From: Dyella flava
GTDB taxonomy: Bacteria > Pseudomonadota > Gammaproteobacteria > Xanthomonadales > Rhodanobacteraceae
DNA length: 64,000 nucleotides
NCBI RefSeq assembly: GCF_016904955.1
Contig: NZ_JADIKE010000037.1
Coordinates: 434,001 to 498,000 of the forward strand
Direction of reading: 5' to 3'
Part shown: piece after piece, positions 47,376 through 54,905 of the stretch
How positions within the stretch are numbered: position 1 is the stretch's first letter
Layout of the letters: each line of letters starts with the position of its first letter
Program-made: the position numbers and the translations under genes
The notes under the pieces: model-generated
The model's input: only the letters and a program-made list of their open reading frames with translations
Told to the model about the DNA's origin: nothing
Database searches by the model: none

Positions 47376-47594
47376 TCAGTGCGTGTGATGCTTGTCCGCG
47401 TGCTTCTTGGCCGCATGCTCGGCATGCTCGATCGCGTGAAGCTTGTGGCCGTGGGCCAGATGCGCATGATGACTGGCTTTCGCATGATCGCCAGCTTCGG
47501 CATGCTTGGCCGCTTCGCGATGATGCTTGGCCGCCTCTTCCAGATGTTTTGCCGCTTCGTGGTGATGATGATGAATCTCGTGCTCGGTATTCAT
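47376..47594 (-). CDS. Histidine-rich 72-residue protein
   Basis: 72 residues from ATG 47594, with AAGGAGAG upstream. 23 of 72 residues are His, and most of the rest are Ala, Glu and Lys, in a loose repeat (EAAKH, EAAKHH, EAAKHA). The pattern predicts one or two amphipathic helices with His faces: a metal-buffering or nucleic-acid-associated protein is possible. No Cys, no signal peptide. Small Ala/His-rich proteins of this kind occur in proteobacteria without known function. The strong ribosome site supports a real gene. Confidence 0.7.
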   Translation of the reverse strand: MNTEHEIHHHHHEAAKHLEEAAKHHREAAKHAEAGDHAKASHHAHLAHGHKLHAIEHAEHAAKKHADKHHTH

Positions 47595-47847
47595 GCAACT
47601 CTCCTTGATAGGCATGCACCCGACCTAGCCGGGCCCGATCTACTTAAGCAGAGTGCGATGTCACGCTTGTGACGCCACGGGCACGTCGGCGGTAAACCCA
47701 TCCCTTACATGCATGAAAACATCCGCGAAACAAAGCATTCGCAATTTCCACACGAGTATGAACAAACACGGCGCACCGTAACGTTTCGCAACGTCGATTT
47801 CACATGCAACTTGTTGCCATGCATCTGCGGATCGATCGTGATGCGCC

Positions 47848-47877
47848 TGCATACGCCGCACATGTCATGCGTATGCA
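47848..47877. promoter_or_regulatory. Inverted repeat upstream of the BON-domain gene
   Basis: 9-bp arms TGCATACGC/GCGTATGCA around a 12-base centre, ending 24 bp before the ATG at 47902 and about 12 bp before its AAGGAG. It could be an operator or a leader hairpin affecting ribosome access. Confidence 0.35.
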
Positions 47878-47901
47878 GTTCATACGCCAAAGGAGATTGC
47901 C

Positions 47902-48339
47902 ATGCATGACACGTCTTTTCTGCGCAAATCCATGATCGCCGGCAGCATCATGATGCTCTTTGCCGCCGCGCCGTTCGCTCTTTCAGCGCAGGCCACAACC
48001 CCTTCCCAGAGCATGCCGGAGCAAACCCAGCAGCCGGCCAGCAGCACCTCATCGAGCAATGAAACGGTGCCAGGCAAGGTGGACGACACCTGGATCACCA
48101 CCAAGGTGAAATCCAAGTTGGCCGCGGCCAAAGGCGTCAAAGCCTCGGACATCTCAGTCAGCACCACCGATGGCGTAGTCACGCTGACCGGCACCGCAAC
48201 ATCGACGAGGGAAAAGACTCGCGCCGAGCACCTGGCCAAGCAGGTGAAAGGCGTGAAGAGCGTCGACGGCAGCGGCTTGACCGTCAGCGCATCCAGTACG
48301 AGCAGCAGCGGATCGACACCATCGCCTTCAGGGGGCTAA
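47902..48339 (+). CDS. Periplasmic BON-domain protein (OsmY-like)
   Basis: 145 residues. Signal peptide ending near FALSAQA, a Ser/Gln/Thr-rich low-complexity stretch (about 30-55), one BON domain (about 60-130: VDDTWITTKVKSKLAA, VSTTDGVVTLTGT, AKQVKGVKSVDG) and a Ser/Gly tail. BON domains bind phospholipid or envelope components; OsmY homologues respond to osmotic stress. A single BON domain (OsmY has two). AAGGAG precedes the ATG. Confidence 0.88.
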   Translation: MHDTSFLRKSMIAGSIMMLFAAAPFALSAQATTPSQSMPEQTQQPASSTSSSNETVPGKVDDTWITTKVKSKLAAAKGVKASDISVSTTDGVVTLTGTATSTREKTRAEHLAKQVKGVKSVDGSGLTVSASSTSSSGSTPSPSGG

Positions 48340-48365
48340 CGCGCGATAAGTTGTAAAACGAACAA

Positions 48366-48395
48366 GGGCCGGATGCTGATATCAGCATCCGGCCC
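48366..48395. terminator. Perfect 30-bp palindrome between BON and trpS genes
   Basis: GGGCCGGATGCTGAT followed directly by its reverse complement, in the 77 bp between the convergent stops. Likely the 3' hairpin of one or both genes, though no T run follows. Confidence 0.5.
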
Positions 48396-48416
48396 AACAG
48401 ACATGATCAAAACCGA

Positions 48417-49787
48417 TTATTCGCTTTCCTGCGCCGCCAGCAGATCCAGCGCCTCGCGCAGGTATTCAAGCGCTTCATCGCGAGCCGGCTCGTCGACATA
48501 GTCCGGCGTATTGGCGACGGGCTCGCCATCCAGTTCCAGCACCAGCGAAAGCGACAGCGTGTGCAGCGTAGCGGCTGCGCCACCCAGTGTTTTCAGCTTC
48601 TTCTGCACCGCGCCGGCTGCCTTTGGATCCTTGAAGGATTTGGACAGCAGCAACTCATCGCCGTCCGAAGAAAACAGGCGAAAACGGAAGCTGCCGTCGC
48701 TATCGCGGAAGCTGGCAAAGCGCGGCGACTTGCCGCCTTTCGAAGGCAACTTCGCCTTGCCGGCATGCAGACTTACCGACGACATCGCACGCAGGCCGAT
48801 GGCATCACGCAATTCGGCAATTTTCGGCGCCGCGATCGCGCGGGCCTTGCGCGCGCCTTCGTGCAGAATTTCCTCGATGGCAGCTGGGCGTGCAATCAAG
48901 CTTTCGTAACGCTCGCGCATCGGCGCCACATCGGCTTCGATACGTTCGTACAGCACCTGCTTGGCCTCACCCCAGCCAATACCTTCTTCCAGGGCCCGAC
49001 GGAACGCGGCACTTTCCGCCTCGCTGGCGAAGGCACGGAAGATCATGAAGAGCGCAGAACTATCCGGATCCTTCGGCTCACCCGGCGCGCGTGAATCGGT
49101 AACGATGCGCATGATGGTTTCGCGCAGCTGCTTCGCACCACCGGCAAGCAGCGGGATGGTGTTGTCGTAGCTCTTGGACATCTTGCGGCCATCCAGGCCG
49201 GGCAGCGTCGCGACCTGTTCCTCGATCAGCGCTTCAGGCAGCACGAAGAACTCACGGTGGTAGATGTGATTGAAACGCTGCGCAATATCGCGCGCCATCT
49301 CGATGTGCTGGATCTGGTCCCGGCCCACCGGCACCTGTTGCGCGTTGAACGCCAGAATATCGGCGGCCATCAGCACCGGATACATGTACAGGCCCGCGGT
49401 AACGCCGGCATCCGCGTCTTCACCGAGCTCGTTGTTCTTGTCCACCGATGCCTTGTAGGCATGCGCACGGTTGAGCAGCCCCTTGGCGGTGACGCACGTC
49501 AGAAACCAGGTCAGCTCCGGAATTTCCGGAATATCGGACTGCCGATAGAACGTAACCTTGTTCGGATCGAGCCCGGCTGCCAGCCAGGTCGCGGCAATTT
49601 CCAGCCGCGAGCGTTCGATGCGGGCCGGATCATCGCTCTTGATCAGCGCGTGATAGTCGGCCATGAAGTAGAAGGCATCGACATCCGCGCGGCGGCTGGC
49701 CGCAATAGCCGGCCGGATCGCACCGACATAGTTGCCCAGATGCGGCGTGCCGGTGGTGGTGATGCCTGTAAGAACGCGGGTTTGCAT
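48417..49787 (-). CDS. trpS: Tryptophanyl-tRNA synthetase with C-terminal extension
   Basis: 456 residues, about 120 longer than the standard enzyme. Class I motifs are intact: PHLGNYVG (HIGH equivalent) and KMSKS in DGRKMSKSYDN, plus GRDQIQHIEMARDIA. From about 345 an extra region begins; residues about 348-400 (RFASFRDSDGSFRFRLFSSDGDEL...SKSF...AAGAVQKKLKTLGG) look like a DUF1508/YegP-type repeat, followed by an acidic tail. It charges tRNA-Trp in the cytosol. Start ATG 49787. Confidence 0.95.
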   Translation of the reverse strand: MQTRVLTGITTTGTPHLGNYVGAIRPAIAASRRADVDAFYFMADYHALIKSDDPARIERSRLEIAATWLAAGLDPNKVTFYRQSDIPEIPELTWFLTCVTAKGLLNRAHAYKASVDKNNELGEDADAGVTAGLYMYPVLMAADILAFNAQQVPVGRDQIQHIEMARDIAQRFNHIYHREFFVLPEALIEEQVATLPGLDGRKMSKSYDNTIPLLAGGAKQLRETIMRIVTDSRAPGEPKDPDSSALFMIFRAFASEAESAAFRRALEEGIGWGEAKQVLYERIEADVAPMRERYESLIARPAAIEEILHEGARKARAIAAPKIAELRDAIGLRAMSSVSLHAGKAKLPSKGGKSPRFASFRDSDGSFRFRLFSSDGDELLLSKSFKDPKAAGAVQKKLKTLGGAAATLHTLSLSLVLELDGEPVANTPDYVDEPARDEALEYLREALDLLAAQESE

Positions 49788-49899
49788 ACTCGAATCGGCT
49801 CCTGCCGAATAAGGTGATACGTCCGCGCCAGGCGGCGCGGACTGGACTCATGCAGTGTACGGGCAAAAGTTGCTCGCCGTGACTTGCAGCGCCACGGCC

Positions 49900-50823
49900 T
49901 TAGTTCGGCCCGCGCATCAAGGTGGATTTACCGAACAGCGACTCGACCAGTTCCACCGCCAGCTTGGCAGTCTGGTTGCGCTTGTCGTAAGCAGGATTGA
50001 GTTCAACGATATCCAGCGAACCCAGCCGGCCCGTATCGGCAATCATCTCCATGCACAGCTGCGCTTCGCGATAGCCCGGACCGCCACGCACCGTCGTGCC
50101 CACGCCCGGCGCGATCGACGGATCAAGGAAATCGACGTCGAAGCTCACGTGCAGATGAGTATCCGCATCGAGGCCGTCGAGCGCCTCTTCCATGGTCCGC
50201 TTCATACCCACTTCGTCGATATGGCGCATGTCGTAGATATCCACTCGCGCTTCGCTCACCAGGCGCTTCTCACCTTCATCGACCGAGCGGATGCCGATCT
50301 GGCGGAACACATCCGGCGTAGTCGCCGGCACATGCTCACCAATCTCCACCAGTTCGCGCGGTCCATTGCCGCACAGGCAAGCCACCGGCATGCCATGGAT
50401 GTTGCCCGAAGGCGTCACCTGCGACGTATTGAAGTCGGCATGCGCATCCAGCCACAGCACGCGCAGCTTGCGGCCCGTTTCGCGGCAATGACGCGCCACC
50501 GCGCTGATCGAGCCAATCGCCAGGCAATGATCGCCACCCAGCATGATCGGCAGACGATCGGCCTGCAGCTCGTGGTGGATCGCCGCGTGCACCGCGGTAT
50601 TCCAGGCGATCACTTCAGGCAGGTGGCGGTAGCCGTTATCCGGCGGCTGCCAGGGATTCATCGGGCCATGCAGATTGCCGCGATCGATCACGTTCAGACC
50701 GCGGCGCCGCAACTTTTCGGCAAGTTGCGCCACGCGCAGGGCCTCAGGCCCCATCGAAGCGCCACGGTGCCCGGCGCCGATATCGGTCGGCACGCCGACC
50801 AGTGCAATCACCTGCTTGCTCAT
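49900..50823 (-). CDS. rocF: Arginase
   Basis: 307 residues from ATG 50823 (the longer reading is not used). The binuclear Mn site motifs are complete: GGDHCLAIGS, DAHADFNT and SFDVDFLDP, with a substrate-loop TVRGGPGYREA. Hydrolyses arginine to ornithine and urea. Arginase of this Bacillus/eukaryote type also occurs in Xanthomonadales. No urease or ornithine-using gene nearby. Last housekeeping-like gene before the accessory region. Confidence 0.94.
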   Translation of the reverse strand: MSKQVIALVGVPTDIGAGHRGASMGPEALRVAQLAEKLRRRGLNVIDRGNLHGPMNPWQPPDNGYRHLPEVIAWNTAVHAAIHHELQADRLPIMLGGDHCLAIGSISAVARHCRETGRKLRVLWLDAHADFNTSQVTPSGNIHGMPVACLCGNGPRELVEIGEHVPATTPDVFRQIGIRSVDEGEKRLVSEARVDIYDMRHIDEVGMKRTMEEALDGLDADTHLHVSFDVDFLDPSIAPGVGTTVRGGPGYREAQLCMEMIADTGRLGSLDIVELNPAYDKRNQTAKLAVELVESLFGKSTLMRGPN

Positions 50824-51264
50824 ACCGCTTTCTCGACATTTTCTTACTCGGAGCAGCAAGTTTAGCTGGTCGCCAGCGCCGCGGGCGTACCCCCGAAAGG
50901 GAAGCCCGGCCGCCCCGTGCAGGCCGCAGACAACAAAAAAAAGCATCGCTGCGGGCTTTTTGGTACAGTTGGTGCGGTCGTCGGCACCCCATCATCGCCG
51001 GAAATCCGCTCAGCTGAGCGATTTTTCAAAACAATTTGGCATCACCCGCCGCCCTTCCGGACATTACGGCTGGTGATGGCTTGGCTACTGGGTGCCCCCG
51101 GCCCCGTCGATGATTTCCACGGTCGCGACCGAGTGATCGTTTCAACCTAACAAATCCGTTGAACGCCACGGCAAACACTCGGGGTACCGTTCGAAAACTA
51201 TATCGGATTGGCCCGGCAAGGCCGCCCCGCCTGGGAGCTCAACGAGCCGTGCCCACGCCCACCC
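50824..51264. other. Gene-free stretch downstream of the biosynthetic operon
   Basis: No convincing gene. A palindrome CGCTCAGCTGAGCG followed by ATTTTTC near 51006-51030 is a possible plus-strand terminator; nothing clearly terminates the minus-strand operon that ends at 51265. Base composition is mixed and the short frames present lack ribosome sites or recognisable products. Confidence 0.4.
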
Positions 51265-51348
51265 TTATCGCAGTGGATAAATCGACGAACTCTTCTTCTT
51301 GCGACGGAACGGCTTGGTAAAAAAACCTAAAATTCTCTTAATAAACAT
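51265..51348 (-). CDS. 27-residue cationic peptide, last gene of the accessory operon
   Basis: ATG 51348 to TAA 51265, preceded by a perfect AAGGAGG six bases from the ATG and starting 13 bases past the stop of the SGNH-like gene. The peptide opens MFIKRILGFFTKPFRR: a hydrophobic/aromatic half with alternating basic residues, then a run of Lys and Ser, and ends YPLR; nine Lys/Arg, no acidic residue, no Cys. This is the look of an amphipathic membrane-active peptide or a leaderless precursor, or of a small membrane-peripheral accessory subunit. Not recognised as any family. The ribosome site and operon position make it likely to be translated. Confidence 0.6.
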   Translation of the reverse strand: MFIKRILGFFTKPFRRKKKSSSIYPLR

Positions 51349-51361
51349 GTCTCCTCCTTGG

Positions 51362-52450
51362 TCAAACGAGTGGCGCCATAAGTCGACCCAGTTCGGCGTT
51401 GCCTAGATCGTTGAAGTGCACCCGATCCACAAACAGGGTTTCTTTCATGCTCGGCGACGAACGCAGCAATTGATTCATGTCATGGCAGACAATATCGTTT
51501 GTCTTGCAGCGAATCGCCTCAAAGAACGGCTGATGCACCTCTTTCCCTAGCACCTTGCTGAAAAGCCGGTAAAAGTTGTTAGGGCAGCTGTCGATAGCAT
51601 GGAACACTCCACGCTCCTCCCGTGTCATCTCCTTCTCGCACCAATAACTCAATGGCTGCAGAAAGAAGATCGGGCGAATTTTGAAATCGGCGAGCAACAA
51701 CGCCCATTGACGTAATGCCTTGGCAATTTGCGCGGCGGCGCGCTCGATGCGCTCGTCCAGCGTAACTGTCGAGTCATCGATCACGCGATCAGCCGGGTTC
51801 TCTCCCGGCCTCTCCCAGAACTTAAGCCGACTCAGTACCGACGCCCTAGACTGGCCGATCACATTGAAACTGTTCTTCTTGCGCTTCATGTCCTCGTTGA
51901 AAAGATTCATATAGTGCTGAAACTCGAAGGAGTAGTAGTAGCGACCGTGATCACTGGAGAATTCCTCGGGAATACCTTCCAGCGCCAACGTATTGACCCC
52001 GCTAAGCAATGCCACACGATTGATCCGCGAAAATTTTCCTTGGTGCATCAGGAACATGATCAATTCTTGCATGGCATTGAAACCACGCCCCGCAAAATTC
52101 AGCCAAATTTCGCCAGTCTCCACGGCTAGCCGCGATGCCAATGTTGCTTCATCAGAACAAGCCCCTACCCCCAGCGCGGTCGAGCCTCCAACCAAGAGGC
52201 TAACCGGCGCGCCGTACGGTAGCTCGGCCACCGAATAGCGCCTACCGCAGAAATGTGCGAAGCGAAAACCAAGCATATCGGTGTTGATCGCATCAGACAC
52301 AAAATTCTTTTCGTGGAAATACATCGTATACGGTAGCCAGCGCGCACCGCAGTGCATGAAGCGATCGTAGTCTTTAATTTGCGGCGTATACCGATACACG
52401 TCAAGCACCGCTTCGCGGTGGGTCAGAACAGGCAGGTCAGTCGAGTTCAA
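51362..52450 (-). CDS. SGNH/GDSL-type hydrolase-like protein
   Basis: 362 residues. Block I-like LLVGGSTALGVGA with Ser90 and a C-terminal Asp342-x-x-His345 (DRVHFNDLGN) give the SGNH triad; an intermediate WLNFAGRGFNAMQEL holds candidate Gly/Asn oxyanion residues. No signal peptide. Such proteins are esterases, acyl- or transferases, often next to glycan or natural-product genes. Its start overlaps the carbamoyltransferase stop by 14 bp, so they are tightly coupled. Substrate unknown. Confidence 0.75.
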   Translation of the reverse strand: MNSTDLPVLTHREAVLDVYRYTPQIKDYDRFMHCGARWLPYTMYFHEKNFVSDAINTDMLGFRFAHFCGRRYSVAELPYGAPVSLLVGGSTALGVGACSDEATLASRLAVETGEIWLNFAGRGFNAMQELIMFLMHQGKFSRINRVALLSGVNTLALEGIPEEFSSDHGRYYYSFEFQHYMNLFNEDMKRKKNSFNVIGQSRASVLSRLKFWERPGENPADRVIDDSTVTLDERIERAAAQIAKALRQWALLLADFKIRPIFFLQPLSYWCEKEMTREERGVFHAIDSCPNNFYRLFSKVLGKEVHQPFFEAIRCKTNDIVCHDMNQLLRSSPSMKETLFVDRVHFNDLGNAELGRLMAPLV

Positions 52451-54278
52451 ATTGGACTCTCCAGTCGATTTTCTCGTTCCAGGCTGCTTGAGCCTTCTTT
52501 TCCAAAAAGGCTGACCCGATCACTAGGCAATCCATCCCGGTGCGCATGAAGCAAGTGAACGCGTCACGGGGCGACTCCACAATCGGCTCGCCGCGCACGT
52601 TAAATGACGTGTTGATCACGATCGGGCATCCAGTCCTAGCATGAAAATCCTCAAGCAATCGGCGAAAACGGTTGTTGTGGTGCCCGTCGACCGTCTGTAT
52701 CCGGGCCGAGTAGTCAACGTGGATCACGGCTGGAATATCGGCGCGCACAGCATTGACCTTGTCGAGGCCAACGCGCGCAGCGTCGCGTGCATCGAGGGCT
52801 TTTCTCCGATCGTTCCTCAGCCCAGCCACAATCAACATGTAGGGACTCACGGTGTCGAGATCGAACCAATCTCCCGCGTGCTCTGCGAGAATCGCGGGCG
52901 CGAACGGGCGAAATGACTCCCTGTACTTGATCTTCAGGTTCATAGTCCGCTGCATGTAATGCGAACACGGATTACCCAGAATCGAGCGTGCCCCAAGCGC
53001 GCGCGGCCCGAACTCCATCCTCCCCTGGAACCATCCGATCACCTTGTCGTCGGCAATCGCTCGGCCGGTACGGGCGACCAGTTCCACCTCGTTCAACACC
53101 TCATAGCGCGCACCGAGCGCGTCAAGGTGCCGGCAGATTTCGGCATCCGAATACTCGTTACCCAGGTAGCTTCCCTGCAAGTCGTCTTGCGATCTGTCGT
53201 CGGCACTGAACTTCTCCGCCTCCGGATGAGCCGCGAAGTGACCGACGAACGCAGCCCCCATCGAGCCCCCAGCATCACCTGACGCAGGCTGAACGAACAG
53301 ATGGTCGAAATGGGCTTCCTTGAGAAGTTTGCCGTTCGCCACGCAGTTCAATGCGACGCCACCGGCAAGGCACAGATTGCGCTCGCCGGTATCGCGACGA
53401 ATCCGCGCAACCAACGCAGACATGACCTTCTCCGTAACAAGCTGGATCGATGCTGCTAAATCCATCTCGCGTTGCGTGATAGGTCCTTCCGGTTCACGGC
53501 GAGGCCCGCCGAACAGGCGATCGAACGCCGGCGACGTCATCCGGGCGCCGGTTTCATAGTCAAAGTAGCGCGGATTCAGCCGAAAACTACCATCGTCGCG
53601 AAGGTCGATGATCTCACGCTCGATCCGGTCGGCATAAACCGGTTCGCCATACGGCGCGAGTCCCATCAGCTTGTATTCGCCAGAATCGACTTTGAAGCCA
53701 CAGAAGTAGGTGAAAGCGGAATAAAGCAGTCCGAGCGAGTGTGGGAAATCGATTGTCCAGAGTGGCACGAGCCGATTACCCTTGCCATGCCACGCGGAAA
53801 CAGTCGCCCACTCGCCGACACCATCCACACAAAGCACCGCGGCAGACGAGAATGGCGACGGATAGTATGCGGACGCGGCATGCGATAGATGGTGTTCCGA
53901 CGCGCGTACGGGCGCCGCGCCATCGCCGAACTCCGTTTCGAGCTGCCGCGACATGGCCGCGAGGAGTTGCTTATGGGCGCGATAGCGCGGGAACTCCTTC
54001 GCGAAGAGCATGGTGCCTTTGGGAAAATGCCGGAAGTAGGTCGACACGATACGGTTGTACTTGCTTGGCGGGTCTTCGTAGTAGCAAATGGTTTCGATGT
54101 CGCGCAGTGTCAGCCCAGCGAAATCGAGGCAAGCACGTATCGCATGCCGAGGAAAGCGCTTGTCCTGTTTGACACGGCTGAAGCGCTCCTCCTGAAAGGC
54201 GCAAAACACTTTGCCATCGCGCAATAAAGTGGCTGCGCTGTCGTGGTAGAAGGCGGAAATGCCAAGAATCCAGTTCAT
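52437..54278 (-). CDS. O-carbamoyltransferase, NodU/CmcH/SxtI family
   Basis: 613 residues, standard length. N-terminal Kae1-like domain (1-350: ILGISAFYHDSAATLL, EHHLSHAASAYYPSPF with metal-binding His, GLLYSAFTYFCGF, SGEYKLMGLAPYG, CLAGGVALNC, QPASGDAGGSMGAA) and C-terminal domain (395-600: GWFQGRMEFGPRALGARSIL, NTSFNVRGEPIVESP). These enzymes transfer a carbamoyl group from carbamoyl phosphate to a hydroxyl of a small molecule (nodulation factor, cephamycin, saxitoxin). Start overlaps the LysE stop by 4 bp. The acceptor is unknown. Confidence 0.92.
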   Translation of the reverse strand: MNWILGISAFYHDSAATLLRDGKVFCAFQEERFSRVKQDKRFPRHAIRACLDFAGLTLRDIETICYYEDPPSKYNRIVSTYFRHFPKGTMLFAKEFPRYRAHKQLLAAMSRQLETEFGDGAAPVRASEHHLSHAASAYYPSPFSSAAVLCVDGVGEWATVSAWHGKGNRLVPLWTIDFPHSLGLLYSAFTYFCGFKVDSGEYKLMGLAPYGEPVYADRIEREIIDLRDDGSFRLNPRYFDYETGARMTSPAFDRLFGGPRREPEGPITQREMDLAASIQLVTEKVMSALVARIRRDTGERNLCLAGGVALNCVANGKLLKEAHFDHLFVQPASGDAGGSMGAAFVGHFAAHPEAEKFSADDRSQDDLQGSYLGNEYSDAEICRHLDALGARYEVLNEVELVARTGRAIADDKVIGWFQGRMEFGPRALGARSILGNPCSHYMQRTMNLKIKYRESFRPFAPAILAEHAGDWFDLDTVSPYMLIVAGLRNDRRKALDARDAARVGLDKVNAVRADIPAVIHVDYSARIQTVDGHHNNRFRRLLEDFHARTGCPIVINTSFNVRGEPIVESPRDAFTCFMRTGMDCLVIGSAFLEKKAQAAWNEKIDWRVQFELD

Positions 54279-54895
54279 CTTAAGCGGTTCCAGATCGAGA
54301 AGATCGCAATAGCAGTGAACAACAGCGGCGGGATGTATTCGAACCAGGCCGCCCCCTTGAGCACGCGTGACACCCGATCGGCCAGTAAGGCAACCGCCCC
54401 GTTAACCAACAGGCCGCCGATGTTGAAGATGAGTCCGTAGATGACGAAAGTCCGTGCATCACTGCCTTGAGGAACGAACTGCGGAATCAGACTGAGGAAA
54501 AACAGCGCAATTTTTGGGTTGGTCAAGTTGATCAACACCCCTTTGGCGAACGTGCCTCGGTGCGTGCTCTGCTCCAGACGATCCGTTGCAACGCTGCGTG
54601 GCCGGGGCCAACAACTGTATGCGAGGTATAGCAAATACGCAGCGCCGAACACCTGCAGCCCGGTGTACAACGGCGGATATTGCCTGAATAACGCGGTCAC
54701 GCCGAACGCGGTAAGCAGTACGTAAATGAACACTCCGAACTCAATGCCGAGCGCGGCGACAAGGCCCCGTTGCACACCCCGGCGCTGTGACTGCTGCATG
54801 ACAAACATCATCGCAGGGCCTGGAGCCAGGTTGATTACGAGAACGGTAATTAGAAAGTAAGGCAGTAGCTGGATCACGAGGAACGGCCTTGTCAA
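54275..54895 (-). CDS. LysE/RhtB family exporter
   Basis: 206 residues, six hydrophobic helices. The N-terminal signature LAPGPAMMFVMQQSQRRGVQRGLVAALG and the KGVLINLTNPKIALFFLS motif are typical of LysE/RhtB amino-acid exporters. Within the operon (4-bp overlap with the carbamoyltransferase, 10 bp after the iron-enzyme gene) it probably exports the product or an amino-acid-like intermediate. Inference from context. Confidence 0.88.
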   Translation of the reverse strand: MTRPFLVIQLLPYFLITVLVINLAPGPAMMFVMQQSQRRGVQRGLVAALGIEFGVFIYVLLTAFGVTALFRQYPPLYTGLQVFGAAYLLYLAYSCWPRPRSVATDRLEQSTHRGTFAKGVLINLTNPKIALFFLSLIPQFVPQGSDARTFVIYGLIFNIGGLLVNGAVALLADRVSRVLKGAAWFEYIPPLLFTAIAIFSIWNRLR

Positions 54896-54905
54896 ATGGA
54901 GGCGG

